From assembly GCF_041734735.1 (NCBI RefSeq), contig NC_134910.1:7122441-7186440 (forward strand): a stretch of DNA of 64,000 bases. Direction: 5' to 3'. Under the pieces are notes generated by a model that was given only the letters and a program-made list of their open reading frames with translations, had not been told where the DNA came from and searched no databases. Position numbers and translations under genes: made by a program. Positions 13,925 through 22,135 of this stretch are shown piece by piece (the stretch's first letter is position 1; the number at the start of each line of letters is the position of its first letter). The DNA is from Babylonia areolata. Its lineage: Eukaryota; Mollusca; Gastropoda; Neogastropoda; Buccinidae.

Positions 13925-15243
13925 CTGTGTCTATGATTGTGTTTTTGTCTGTTTCTGTATCTTTTTTTTGGTCTCTTTCTTCATCTTCTGTGTCTGTGAG
14001 TGTGTTTTTTTGTCTGTTTCTGTGTCTGTTTTTTGGTCTTTTTTTCTGTCTGTATCTGTGTCTGTGAGTGTGTTTTTGTCTGTTTCTGTGTCTGTTTTGT
14101 CTTTTTTTCTGTGTCTGTGTCTGTGAGTGTGTTTTTGTCTGTTTCTGTGTCTGTTTTTTGTCTCTTTTTCCCCCCGAGTCTGTGTCTGTGTCTGTGAGTG
14201 TGTTTTTGTCTGTTTCTGTGTCTGTTTTTTGTCCTTTTTTTCTGTCTGTGTCTGTGAGTGTGTTTTTGTCTGTTTCTCTGTCTGTTTTGTCATTTTTCTG
14301 TGTCTGTGAGTGTGTTTTTGTCTGTTTCTCTGTCTGTTTTTTGTCGCTTTTTTTCTGTCTGTGTCTGTGTCTGTGAGTGAGTTTTTGTCTGTTTCTGTGT
14401 CTGTTTTTGTCTGTTTCTGTGTCTGTGGTTGTCTGGGGTTTTTTGTTTTGTTTTGTTTTTATATCTGTTTCTCTGTCTGTTGTTGTCTGTTTTTTTGTTT
14501 TTGTTTTGTTTTTATATCTGTTTCTGTATCTGTGGTTGCCTGGGATTTTTTTCTGCTTATATCTGCTTCTGTGTCTGTGAGTGTCCTTTTTTTTGTTGTT
14601 GTCTGTTTCTGTGTCTGTTTTCTTTTCTCTCTGCTTTCTGTGTCTGTTTTTCTGTCAGTTTCTATGTCTGTGAGTATCTGTTGCTGTTTTTTTGTTTTGT
14701 TTTTTTTTGGGGGGGGGGGGTTCTGGGTAGGGGAGGGGGGTCTGGGGGGGGGGGGGGGCGACGTCTGGGGGGGTCTGTTTCTGTGACTGAGAGTGTCTGT
14801 TTTTTGTCTGTGTCTGTGAGTGTGTGCCTTTTTGTCTGTTTCTGTGTTTATTTTTGTCTGTTTCTGTGTCTGATGGGCGCAATAACTGAGTGGTTAAAGC
14901 ACTGGATTTTCTGTTTGAGGGTTCCAGGTTCGAATCTTAGTGATGGTGCCTGGTGGGTAAAGGGTGGAGACTTTTCCAGTCTCCCTGGTCAACATATGTG
15001 CAGACCTGCTAGTGCCTGAACCCCCTTCATGCGTATATGCAAGCAGAAGATCAAATACACACTTTAAAGATCCTGTAATCCATGTCAGCGTTCGGTGGGT
15101 TATGGAAACAAGAACATACCCAGCATGCTCACCTCTGAGAGCGGAGTATGACTTCCTACATGGCGGGGTAAAAACGGTCATACACGTAAAAGCCCACTCG
15201 TGTACATACAAGTGAACGTGGGAGTTTCAGCCCCTGAACACAG

Positions 15244-15274
<31 letters not shown>

Positions 15275-18123
15275 CTGTTTCTGTCTCTGATTTTGCTATT
15301 TTTACTGATAATTATTTGTAGTTGTGGCTGTAGTAGTATTGTAGTAGTAGTACTGTTGTTGTTCTTCTTTTTATTATTATTATCATGATGATGATGATGA
15401 TGATTATTAACAAACTTATTGCTATCATCATCAGCATCATTATTATTATCATTATCATTGTTATTATCATCATCATGATCATTATTATTATTATCATTAT
15501 GATCATGACGATTATCTTTTTTAAATTTTTTTTAAGGCCAGACACCACAGTCAAATAACGACTTTTTTTTCTCTCCAACTATATCTCTCTTTTTTTTTGT
15601 CTACTAGGTGTATCATCACTTGTGGATCACACACAAAAAAAAATGTTCATAGATTTCTGTGAATACCCGTTGCTATGGAAACAAATCAAAATGGCCGCCA
15701 AACAGTGTATCAAAGAAATCGGGTTTGTGGTCCATGTGGTGCATGCAGACACTTTTTGTTATGTGGACTTGATACACAATGACATTATCTTCATTTTCAC
15801 ATGAGATTGTCGATTCTTCAATTATTGTACTTTTTATGAATTTTTGAAATTTTGGTTATTGCGAAATCCTCAAAATTTACAATGGGTAAAAAGATTGGAA
15901 CTGCTGTGAATTAAAACCCAGAATATATTTTCATACATACTCATAACAAAACTTCAATAAGATGTCATAAAACAATCATGCAAAGTCTCATGGTTGTAGG
16001 TGTACTCATCATTGAGCAAGTCCAAGGTATGTTGTCAAGGCCAGAAACTTGACGACTTGCGTCGAAATTGAACAAAATATTATTAATGAACACTTTCGTG
16101 ATTCAGCAAGCGATCTTTATTGGCAATTTTTTCATTGCTTAAGACATCTTTACAGTGGAAAAACTAATGCATACGAAAGAAGAGATGTTCAAGAATCAAA
16201 ATCCATCAAAAACCCCAAAATAATGAAAAATCATCATTTTGGTCTCTTTTGCCCTGCCGTAATTCATTATCCAACTGTGTGGGCAGCTGGTCAAGCTGCA
16301 GGTGCTGGACCTGTCCAACGTGTCCCAGCTGTCGCGGCGGGTGGTGGAGGCCGTGGCCGGGTGCTGCCCCCTGCTGGAGACGCTGGCGCTGTCGCTGAAC
16401 CGGCGGGTGGACGACCGCTGCCTGCAGCACGTGGTGACCCGCTGCCCCCGCCTCCGCTGCCTCTCCTGCGTCGCCTGCGGCCTCTCCGACCAGGGTGTGT
16501 GTGTGTGTGTGTGTGTGTTGCTGTGTGTAGTAGGGGTGGGGTGTATTGTATTGTATTTCTCTTTTTATCACAACAGATTTCTCTCTGTGAAATTCACGCT
16601 GCTCTCCCCAGGGAGAGCGCGTCGCTACACTACAGCGCCACCCTTTTTTTTTTTTTTTTTAAATTTATTCCTGCGTGCAGTTTTATTTGTTTTTCCTATC
16701 AGAGTGGATTTTTCTACAGAATTTTGCCAGGAACAACCCTTTTGTTGCCGTGGGTTCTTTAACGTGTGCTAAGTGCATGCTGCACACGGGACCTCGGTTT
16801 ATCATCTCATCTGAATGACTAGCGTCCAGACCACCACTCAAGGTCTAGTGGAGGGGGAGAAAATATCGGCGGCTCAGGATTCTCTCGCTTCCTAGGCAGA
16901 CGCTTTACCTCTAGGCCATCACTCCACTCCACTCTGTCGGTGGGGGCTGGGCGTGTCGGAGGTGGGGGTGGGGGTAGGGTCCTTGTGTGTGTGTGTGTAT
17001 ATGAAAGTCATAAAGTTGAAATTTTCTTTCATTTCGTTGTGGTAAATTAGAGAAGCAACAATTTTTTTTCCTTCTGTTTGGGGTTGTCGAGAGGGTAGGG
17101 GAGTGGTGGGGGGCCCTGTGTAAAAATTTTGTTTTGTTTTGTGATGGTGAATTGGATAATTCCTGCGCCATTCAATCAGATTTCAAGCATGCATACATGC
17201 ACACTCAGACATATCTGTAACATTTTACTTGTATGACTGTTTTGTTTATTTACCCCACCAAGTAGGCATCCATACTCCGTTTTTGGGGGTGTGCATGCTG
17301 GGTATGTTGTTCCCATAACCCGCCGAACGCTGACATGGATCACAATATCTTTAATGTGCGCATTTGGTCTTCTATGTGCGTATACACACGAAGGGAGGTT
17401 CAGGCACGAAGCAGGTCTGCACATAATTATGTTGACCTGGGAGATCGGAAAAAAAATCTCCACCCTTTACCCACCAAGCACTGTGACCGAGATTTAAACC
17501 TGGGACCCTCAGATTGAAAGCCAACGAACGAAGAAGAAGAAGAAGAAGAAGAAAGTCCAGTGCTTTTACCACTCAGCTTTGCGCCCGCCCCCCTCCTTGA
17601 GAGACTGAAACTTCGTCTTTTGTGGGCTGCAACTCCTACATTCACTCGTATGTACACGAGTGGGCTTTTACAAAAGTGTATGACCCTTTTTGAGCCCGCC
17701 ATGTAGGCAGCTATACTCCCATTTTCTGGGGGGTGGGGTGGCTGGAATTGAAACTCCTCCTCCTTCTCCTTTTCCCCTGCAGGCCTGCGCTACGTGGCAG
17801 CCCACGCCCGGAACCTGGAGCGCCTGGACGTGGCCTGGTGCGCCGACATCACGGACCAGGGGGTGGAGGAGGTGGTGGGGGCCTGCCCCCGGCTGCGCTA
17901 CGTGGGCCTGATGCGCTGCCCCCTGGTGACCACCGCCACCGTGGAGCGCCTGATGCAGGCCCACCCGGCCATCCACTTCTCCAACTTCGAGCTGGAGTCG
18001 CGCCGCCTCCTGGGCAGGGCCGGGCTGGAGCAGCGGATGCCTCCTCCCGCTACTGCCTCTGACCCTGCCGCCTCCGCTGCTGCCATTGCCCCCGCCGCTG
18101 CTGCTTCCACGTCACAGCGGTAG
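230..18123 (+). CDS. FBXL17: F-box/LRR protein, FBXL17 orthologue (6 coding exons, 979 aa)
   Basis: Coding exons are 230-2268, 4429-4540, 9114-9245, 13710-13817, 16287-16494 and 17783-18123. All introns are GT-AG and all phases join. The protein has a long low-complexity N-terminus (His/Pro stretch near residues 60-75, Asp/Ser stretch near 464-490), an F-box near 576-620 (LTIDDLPTVLL, VCKRWQAAV), leucine-rich repeats of the F-box type from about 640 to 930, and a short Ala-rich tail. The last repeats carry FBXL17 hallmarks: NRRVDDRCLQHV, DVAWCADITDQGVE and RYVGLMRCPLVTTATVE, close to the human NDRCVEVI, DVGWCKEITDQG and RYLGLMRCDKVNEVTVE. In mammals FBXL17 is an SCF substrate receptor that detects wrongly paired BTB-domain dimers. 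The same role here is inferred. At 979 aa it exceeds human (about 700 aa), mainly in the N-terminal region. Any non-coding first exon lies outside the window. Confidence 0.92.
2269..2811. other. FBXL17 intron 1, first part
   Basis: AT-rich intron with poly-A/GA runs near 2365-2398 and (TTA)n stretches from 2641 on. No coding signal. Confidence 0.7.
2812..3001 (+). repeat. SINE-like repeat D, copy 1
   Basis: Starts ggtgctgctgtgatagaaag after a (TTA)n run. It holds a pol III B-box-like ggtttcaaggc and the segment cactccacccaggtgtgaa. The 3' part is missing, replaced by an inserted ~500 bp element at 3013. Confidence 0.75.
3013..3512 (+). repeat. Unclassified ~500 bp interspersed element, copy 1
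   Basis: Starts actcacttgtgtaaac and ends cacaagtgagtcttgaag, then ccttgcctctcttg. The outer ACTCACTTGTG is an inverted copy of the CACAAGTGAGT near the end. It contains a short (GT)n and no ORF. Near-identical copies lie at 6307-6830 and 59502-60011. Confidence 0.8.
3529..3715 (+). repeat. SINE-like repeat D, copy 2
   Basis: Very close to the copies at 2812 and 3759, again preceded by (TTA)n and truncated at about the same point (tatcacggcaggaggag). Confidence 0.75.
3759..4055 (+). repeat. SINE-like repeat D, copy 3 (longest)
   Basis: Same head and body as copies 1 and 2. It continues through gtgcccagcccctggacgca to a poly-T run, which may be its natural 3' end. Three copies in a row look like local duplication of a (TTA)n-flanked unit. 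Confidence 0.75.
4101..4334 (+). repeat. Three partial copies of the FBXL17 exon 2 acceptor and 5' edge
   Basis: Copies begin with gcag at 4101, 4216 and 4293. Each matches the real acceptor at 4425 and the first 35-45 bases of exon 2 (gcaggtgtttctttttg, ctgacgatacttttc). They are separated by (GT)n runs. Copies 1 and 2 end in CAG or AAG followed by gtgggg, so each could act as a microexon. Confidence 0.9.
4337..4424 (+). repeat. (GT)n microsatellite up to the exon 2 acceptor
   Basis: Mostly GT with a few TTT interruptions. It takes the place of the pyrimidine tract of the FBXL17 exon 2 acceptor. A similar run lies at 4162-4208. Confidence 0.9.
4429..4540 (+). CDS. FBXL17: FBXL17 coding exon 2 (residues 680-717)
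   Basis: Acceptor gtgtgcag|GTGTTTC and donor CTGGCC|gtgagt. The two bases left from exon 1 (AG) plus the first G give Arg, followed by CFFLSDDTFQNMGKHCHSL and an LRR consensus VYLNLSGC. The exon ends in phase 0. Its 5' edge is copied three times just upstream at 4101-4334. Confidence 0.9.
4553..4590 (+). repeat. (TTGTC)n pentanucleotide run
   Basis: Seven or so consecutive TTGTC units just inside FBXL17 intron 2. Confidence 0.9.
4648..4785 (+). repeat. SINE C 3' module
   Basis: Reads ctcaaggcctgactaagcac through cgcagtgacgcctccttgag, ending with repeated aaactg. The same module ends the full-length SINE C on the minus strand at 28172-28573. Confidence 0.8.
4786..5045 (+). repeat. (TATTG)n-rich tract
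   Basis: Degenerate pentanucleotide stretch of TATTG/TTGTC units. It continues directly into an inverted SINE B, so it may be an expanded SINE tail. Confidence 0.8.
5046..5402 (-). repeat. SINE B, diverged copy, minus strand
   Basis: Shows gtcacaacagatttttctgc, gctgctctcccctgggagag, the shared central segment ttgccatgggttcttttaca and gatgagac-like remnants. The tRNA-like head is missing. A C-rich expansion sits at 5130-5225. Confidence 0.7.
5403..5950. other. FBXL17 intron 2, unremarkable part
   Basis: Contains short GA, (TGTC)n and (CA)n runs. At 5686-5720 there is a possible SINE A head remnant (aatagctaagtggttaaagc). Nothing coding. Confidence 0.5.
5951..6025 (+). mobile_element. TTAA-MITE family 1, 5' fragment
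   Basis: Starts TTAACTCTTTCCATACGAAC and matches the first ~75 bases of the 232-bp MITE at 19517 and 23076. It is broken at its 3' side, where SINE A sequence begins. Confidence 0.8.
6028..6235 (+). repeat. SINE A, 3' fragment
   Basis: Matches the SINE A body from atcaaatacgcatgctaaag to the end and the gaagaag tail. The tRNA-like head is missing. Confidence 0.8.
6307..6830 (+). repeat. Unclassified ~500 bp interspersed element, copy 2
   Basis: Same ends and interior as the copy at 3013-3512, differing at only a few positions apart from the (GT)n length. Confidence 0.85.
6931..7115 (-). repeat. Retroposon-like repeat X, minus strand, poly-A tailed
   Basis: A long poly-T run at 6932-6953 (poly-A on the other strand) is followed by gctgccccatcgtctgcact and catcgatgttaggtcg-like sequence. 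It shares about 160 bases with 20737-20905. Family unknown. Confidence 0.6.
7196..8940. repeat. Minisatellite of ~57-bp units, about 30 copies
   Basis: Unit core is caacccattgttatgataat, followed by (GAT)n and a TTTTCTCTGTCTCTCCTTC-type pyrimidine segment. Units differ mainly in the number of GAT triplets and CT pairs. It lies in FBXL17 intron 2, about 170 bases before exon 3. Open frames across it (SLSTHCYDNDDDC and the like) are products of the repeat. Confidence 0.95.
8941..9083. repeat. (TTG/ATT/ATC)n trinucleotide tract before FBXL17 exon 3
   Basis: Mixed trinucleotide runs ending with (ATC)n about 30 bases from the acceptor. Confidence 0.85.
9114..9245 (+). CDS. FBXL17: FBXL17 coding exon 3 (residues 718-761)
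   Basis: Acceptor ggtgacag|ATCAGC and donor GGCAAG|gtgcgt, phase 0 at both ends. It encodes 44 residues of LRR (ISEGCPLLQDLGLGQC, RITDTGVCAVARGCPHL). The acceptor has almost no pyrimidine tract because an (ATC)n microsatellite lies in its place. The 3' end of the exon seeds the large minisatellite that follows. Confidence 0.9.
9246..12110 (+). repeat. ~95-115-bp minisatellite seeded from the FBXL17 exon 3 donor, ~28 copies
   Basis: Each unit holds tgtggtgtatatatcaatga, atgtctggacacaagtgtgg, ggcaagcgttgaatactg and then variable (CTG)n(ATG)n. The first unit begins in the exon itself: the exon end gtgtggaccagtgcggcaag and intron start ccagcgttgagtgctgc align with the unit segments tctggaccagtgtgg, ggcaag and cgttgaatactgc. 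Degenerate copies continue to about 12550. Confidence 0.92.
12111..12720. repeat. Degenerate tail of the minisatellite plus (GATA)n and (CT)n
   Basis: Scattered ctgctgctg and tgtgtcaatgaatga pieces with GATA-rich and CTCT-rich runs. No coding signal. Confidence 0.7.
12732..12963 (+). mobile_element. TTAA-MITE family 1, full length (232 bp)
   Basis: Runs from aactctctccatacgaacgg to gccgtactgagtgagttaa. The 5' target copy is now ATAA, the 3' copy TTAA. The ends are imperfect inverted repeats (TTAACTC-CTC-xTACG). No ORF. Confidence 0.85.
13045..13575. repeat. SINE C module split by an inverted SINE B
   Basis: The + strand SINE C module starts at 13052 (ctcaaggcctgatcagcatg) and resumes at about 13531 (atagatctgtctgcatgcaa, gacgcctccttgaaac). 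Between them, 13158-13530 is a minus-strand SINE B with head (agaggtaacgcgtccgccta on the other strand), central segment and tail. The SINE B insertion is therefore younger. Confidence 0.8.
13710..13817 (+). CDS. FBXL17: FBXL17 coding exon 4 (residues 762-797)
   Basis: Acceptor taaatccag|CTGACC and donor TCCAAG|gtaaac, phase 0, 36 codons. The product LTNQAVEALANHCPDLQFL plus SCAVTDEGISHLSK aligns with the human segment VTDQSVKAFAEHCPELQYV. Confidence 0.9.
13858..14872. repeat. ~1 kb GT/T-rich tandem repeat after FBXL17 exon 4
   Basis: Units of roughly 45-52 bases built from gtgtctgtgagtgtgttttt and gtctgtttctgtgtctg. A (GT)n run starts it at 13876, and a poly-G tract lies at 14708-14760. It begins about 40 bases after the exon 4 donor. 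Confidence 0.9.
14874..15271 (+). repeat. SINE A, full length with (GAA)n tail
   Basis: The tRNA-derived head has an A-box-like ataactgagtgg and a B-box ggttcgaatc. The body is gcctggtgggtaaagggtgg to aagcccactcgtgtacatac, and the tail is (GAA)n at 15242-15271. The head is tRNA-like but sits inside a repeat family, so it is not a tRNA gene. Confidence 0.88.
15345..15520. repeat. (ATT/ATC)n trinucleotide tract
   Basis: Mixed TTA, ATC and ATG triplets in FBXL17 intron 4. Confidence 0.8.
15530..16270. other. FBXL17 intron 4, apparently single-copy part
   Basis: AT-rich sequence with no repeat recognised. A 60-codon open frame at 15622-15804 has no recognisable feature and is not supported as a gene. 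Confidence 0.6.
16287..16494 (+). CDS. FBXL17: FBXL17 coding exon 5 (residues 798-866)
   Basis: Acceptor gtgtgggcag|CTGGTC. The donor GACCAGG|gtgtgt is itself the start of a (GT)n run. The exon ends in phase 1. It encodes two to three LRRs, including LVKLQVLDLSN and LNRRVDDRCLQHVV. It is strongly GC-rich compared with the flanking intron. Confidence 0.92.
16542..16930 (-). repeat. SINE B, full length, minus strand
   Basis: On the minus strand it starts gtggagtggagtgatggcct (A-box-like) and has the central segment with aaaagaacccacggcaac in related form. It ends with ctgttgtgataaaaagaaat and the (ATACA)n tail. It follows the (GT)n donor of FBXL17 exon 5 closely. Confidence 0.85.
17236..17592 (-). 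repeat. SINE A, minus strand, with (GAA)n inside
   Basis: Matches the SINE A body from accccaccaagtaggcatcc to the tRNA-like head gtggtaaaagcactgg (other strand). A (GAA)n run at 17529-17553 interrupts the head region. Confidence 0.75.
17612..17730 (-). repeat. SINE A, 3' fragment, minus strand
   Basis: Reads gtgggctgcaactcctacat, cgagtgggcttttac and gccatgtaggcagctatact. The head is missing. It lies about 50 bases before the last FBXL17 exon. Confidence 0.8.
17783..18123 (+). CDS. FBXL17: FBXL17 final coding exon (residues 867-979) and stop
   Basis: Acceptor ttttcccctgcag|GCCTGC; stop TAG at 18121-18123. It encodes the last LRRs (NLERLDVAWCADITDQG, LRYVGLMRCPL), then HPAIHFSNFELESRRLLG, which corresponds to the C-terminal helix of mammalian FBXL17. 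It ends in an Ala/Pro/Ser-rich tail of about 35 residues with no obvious counterpart in human. Confidence 0.92.
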
Positions 18124-18149
18124 TCTTGCTTTTAGGGTCCCCCTTAATC

Positions 18150-18990
18150 GTAAGGCGTCGCAGTTTTTTTTTTCATTCATACCAAGCTCCCATTCTTTGG
18201 GATCGACTTCCTCAGGCTATGGATCACCCCCTGTTCGAACCTGAAGCGCATGGCCAACGCAGTTTTTTTCATTCATACCAAGCCCCTATTCTAATTTCTT
18301 TGGGATCAACTTCCTCTGGTTATGGACCCCCCCTTGTTTGAACCCAAAAGGTATGACCAACGCAGTATTTTTTTTCCATTCATACCAAGCCCTCTTTCTT
18401 TTGGAATCAGCTTCCTCAGCGTCTCTGTCCATCACTCATCTTTGCTGCAGTCTTGGTATTGTATTACATTGCTCCTTTTTGTCACAACTGAATTATCTGT
18501 GTCAAATTCGGGCTGCTTCAATCACCACCCTTTTTTTTTTCCTGCATGCAATTGGTTTTCGGGTTTAAAAAAAAATCTGTTTTCATACTGAAGTGGATTT
18601 TTCTACGGATTTTTCCAGGGACAACCCATTTGTTGCCGTGGGTTCTTTTATGTGCGCTAAATGCATGCTGCACACGGGACCTCAGTTTATCATCTCATCC
18701 AAATGACTAGCGTCCCGACCACCACTCAAGGTCTAGTGGTGGGGTAGATAATACTGGCGTCTGTGCCGGGACCCGAACCAGTGCGCTCAGATTCTCTGAG
18801 CGGACGCGTTACGTCTAGGCTATCACTCCACTTAGGATCCCCCCTGTTCTGACCGAAATGTATGGCCAATGCAGTTTTTCATTCATACCAAGCCCCCATT
18901 CTTTGGGATCGACTTCCTCAGCTCGTCCGTCACTCATCTTTGCTGCAATCTTTCAAATCCAGTCTGAAAACCCACCTTTTCCCCTCCTGA
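18150..18990 (+). mobile_element. LINE reverse-transcriptase C-terminal remnant with local duplications, in the FBXL17 3' flank
   Basis: The segment ttcattcataccaagc plus attctttgggatcgacttcc recurs at about 18172, 18268, 18376 and 18878. The last copy continues into codons reading LLQSFKSSLKTHLF. Together with APILWDRLPQ this resembles the C-terminal end of many non-LTR ORF2 proteins (LWNSLP...SFKxxLKTHLF). It has no full domain, and a SINE B (18455-18832) is inserted in it. The family cannot be fixed. Confidence 0.65.
18455..18832 (-). repeat. SINE B, minus strand, inside the LINE remnant
   Basis: Tail side gtattgtattacattgctcc, central gttgccgtgggttcttttat, head side tctaggctatcactccac. 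The head is diverged. Confidence 0.8.
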
Positions 18991-19079
18991 ATAATTTTCA
19001 ACAGCTCATCCTTTACTGTCATGAACTAGAATGACTCTTAGTGAGTGAGTTTCAGAATTTGTTGGTTGTTTTTTTGATT

Positions 19080-19516
19080 GTGTACTATTTGTGGTTGTGT
19101 GCTGTGACTTGTGTGTGTGCGTACGCGTGTGCTTGTGGATGTGTGTGTGTGTGTTGGGGGGGGGGGGATGAATAATTTTTAATGTTTGTTATTTTGTGTT
19201 CGATTTTTCCTTTTTGATATTTACGTGTGTCTTCTGTTTGTAACCGCCAAAGGCCCGTTTCCAAGATCAGGTGTAAATGCTCATGATAATTGTCGTGTTT
19301 GCGTGGGGTTGGTGGGGGTGGGGGTGGGTGGGAGAGGAGTGGGATGTTAGGGTATATGAAGGTTGTTATTGGGGGGTGGGGGTGGGGTGGGGTTGTAGAG
19401 ATGGTTTCATGGTTTTTGTGAGCAGGTTTGAGATTGGCTTCAGACTGCAAAGCATGAAGATTTGAAGATTTGGAAAGTGACACGCTGGGTATCATTTCCC
19501 AGGCAGTTCTTGTGAG
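19080..19516. other. Intergenic GT- and G-rich stretch
   Basis: (GT)n with a poly-G run at 19155-19167, then G-rich tggggtgggggtggg-type sequence at 19300-19395. No gene seen. Confidence 0.6.
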
Positions 19517-19748
19517 TTAACTCTTTCCATACGAACAGCGAAAGAGTCGACGTTAACAGCGTTTCACCCCAATTACCATCATCAAAATATTGCAAGCGGA
19601 AGGCTCTTATACTGAAGACGTGAATGTTGACAAAGAATACCACAATGCTGACGACGGAAGTTAAAGTTTGGGTCATTCAGACACCCACTGGACATCCGAG
19701 GGGTCTGTGTAGAGGAGAAGAGAGGACTGGCCGTACTGAGTGAGTTAA
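19517..19748 (+). mobile_element. TTAA-MITE family 1, full length (232 bp)
   Basis: Begins TTAACTCTTTCCATACG and ends GTACTGAGTGAGTTAA, with both TTAA copies intact. The interior matches the copies at 12732, 23076 and 28651. Confidence 0.9.
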
Positions 19749-19825
19749 TGTTGTAGTGGTTTCAGAGTGAAACAGAAATCCCAAAGTCTCATCGCTGGTG
19801 GTGAGTGAGGGTTGTTGTTTGTATT

Positions 19826-20225
19826 TGTTGTATTTGTATTTCTTTTTATCACAACAGATTTCTCTGTGTGAAATTCGGGCTGCTCTCCCCAGGGAGAGCG
19901 TGTCGCTACACTACAGTGCCACCCATTTTTTTGTATTTTTTCCCTGTGTGCAGTTTTATTTGTTTTTCCTATCGCAGTGGATTTTTCTACAGAATTTTGC
20001 CAGGAACAACCCTTTTGTTGCCGTGGGTTCTTTTACGTGCGCTAATTGCATGCTGCACACGGGACCTCGGTTTATCGTCTCATCCGAATGACTAGCGTCC
20101 AGACCACCACTCAAGGTCTAGTGGAGGGGGAGAAAATATCGGCGGCTGAGCCGTGATTCGAACCAGCGCGCTCAGATTCTCTCGCTTTCTAGGCGGACGC
20201 GTTACCTCTTGGCCATCACTCCACT
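19826..20225 (-). repeat. SINE B, full length, minus strand
   Basis: The best-preserved copy. It holds tatcacaacagatttctctg, gctgctctccccagggagag, tgccgtgggttcttttacgt and a head with B-box gattcgaacc on this strand (ggttcgaatc on the other). Confidence 0.9.
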
Positions 20226-20340
20226 ATGTTGGGGGTGGATGTCAGCTGAACTGGGTGAGACGAGAATGTGTACGTTCAGCTTCATGTCTAACACACATCC
20301 CCCTCCCTATTTCCCTTCCTCCTTCCTTAGGAAAGTTTAT

Positions 20341-20475
20341 CCCCCCCCCACACCCCCCCCCCAAAAAAAAAAGAAAGAAAAAAGAAAAGTAGAAAGAATA
20401 ATGAAAATGTTTGCAGTGAGTTGCAGTCCGAAACATAGTTTTCAGTGATTAAGAGAGAGAGAGAGAGAGAGAGAA
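20341..20475. repeat. Poly-C, poly-A and (GA)n tracts
   Basis: A poly-C run at 20341-20362, an A-rich run to 20400, and (GA)n at 20453-20474. Confidence 0.85.
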
Positions 20476-20736
20476 TGAACATTATATAGATAGGAAGACT
20501 GAACTGTTTTCGTGTAATCTTTGTGTACAGTTTATGGCCAGGAGTATGATGAATGACCCTCTGTGGTCCACTGGGCTATGATGTACATGTAGCAACATGA
20601 TTTAAAAATTTTTTTTTTTTATGTGAAGCATGTCAAGTTTCACCGACTGATGCAAATGAAACATATTAAAAATTGTCATCTTGTCAAACCACTCGTGCAC
20701 TTTGTCCTCTGTTGTAGAATAACAGAAAGAGAGAAT

Positions 20737-21300
20737 GATTTTTTTTTTTTTCTGCCCCATCATCTGCACCGTTTCAGTGGCATTACTCCCACGCCGCTCA
20801 TTTTAGATTCCCCCATTCACGGCCACACCCGGGTTCATCCGTCGTAGTTCCAGCGTCGGCAGTCCACAGGGAACCATCGATGTTAGGTCGCCAGGAGGCC
20901 ACACACCAGAGGAGACCCTGCACTGCTGCTGAGTCACTTCGATGGTGTTCAGTGGTGCCTGTTCTAACGTACTTAGGACACCACCTACTAAGCCCCCTAC
21001 TAACGACAATAATGGCTTAGTCACGGAGCCAGACTGAGTGAGCGTCAGTGGTGCCTGTTCTAACGTACTTAGGACACCACCTACTAAGCCCCCTACTAAC
21101 GACAATAATGGCTTAGTCACGGAGCCAGACTGAGTGAGCGTCCCTCCCAGAGTGGAGACCGGCACCACGTCCCTCAAACAACAGCCCTCCCTGAATCTGC
21201 CGACACTGACGACATTGACAGGACTCACCCCAAGCACGGAAGTGGAGGGGTATCGAAACTGAGGTCACCATGAGAGCAGGGCATGAAAGGCCACAGACTT
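20737..21300 (-). repeat. Retroposon-like repeat X, longer copy, with a 92-bp internal duplication
   Basis: Poly-T at 20740-20752, then ctgccccatcatctgcaccg as at 6953. The stretch at about 20947-21044 (cagtggtgcctgttctaacg to gagccagactgagtgagcgt) is repeated directly at 21046-21140. No clear protein match. Confidence 0.55.
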
Positions 21301-21611
21301 TGAGACTATTTTGTTTATATTGATGACGATGAAGGAGGATGAGGATGACGATGATGATGACGATGTTTAATGAGGGAAGTGGAACATGCATGCTTATTTA
21401 TACTTTGCCCCTCAGGGTGAAAGAGAATATGAAATCAAAATATTCACCAGAATAACAAAATATAGTAGAAGTACAGACATGACAGTCAGACATGCTAAAA
21501 AAAAAACCCGAAACATGAACATACTTCTTCTCCTCCCTCAACTCTGTGAAGAGTCAGCAGAGCGCTACACAAAACTGTTCACCAGATTCCTCCAGGTTTG
21601 TCTGCTGTGTG

Positions 21612-21988
21612 TCTTCTTTGTTCGTGGGCTGCAACTCCCACGTTCACTCGTATATACACGAGTGGGCTTTTACGTGTATGACCATTTTTACCCCGCCATG
21701 TAGGCAGCCATACTCCGCTTTCGGGGGGGTGCATGCTGGGTATGTACTTGTTTCCACAACCCACTGAACGCTGACATGGATTACAGGATTTTTAACGTGT
21801 GTATTTGATCTTTTGCTTGCGTATACACACGAAGGGGGTTCAGGCACTAGCAGGTCTGCACATATGTTGACCTGGGAGATCGTAAAAATCTCCACCCTTT
21901 ACCCACCAGGCGCCGTCACAGAGATTCGAACCCGGGACACTCAGATTGAAAGTCCAACGCTTTAACCATTCGGCTGTTGCGCCCGTCG
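21612..21988 (-). repeat. SINE A, full length, minus strand
   Basis: Starts tcgtgggctgcaactcccac, continues atgtaggcagccatactccg, and ends in the tRNA-like head with gattcgaacccgggac and aaccattcggctgttgcgcc. The GAA tail is reduced to cttcttt. Confidence 0.88.
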
Positions 21989-22135
21989 TCGGCTGTGTGT
22001 CAAAGCCTGGGTCTTTTCAAATGGTTTTCCTGTCCATTCTGCAATGATGTTGGACCATCCAGTTTTCTTTCGGTCTCCCTTTTTGTCTCCCTCCCTCAAC
22101 AGCTCCCTGGAGGGCCGTTTTAGCAAGGCCATTGC

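Noticed and set aside
15622-15804. 60-codon frame in FBXL17 intron 4
   Set aside because: Short and without any family resemblance. AT-rich intron can give this by chance.
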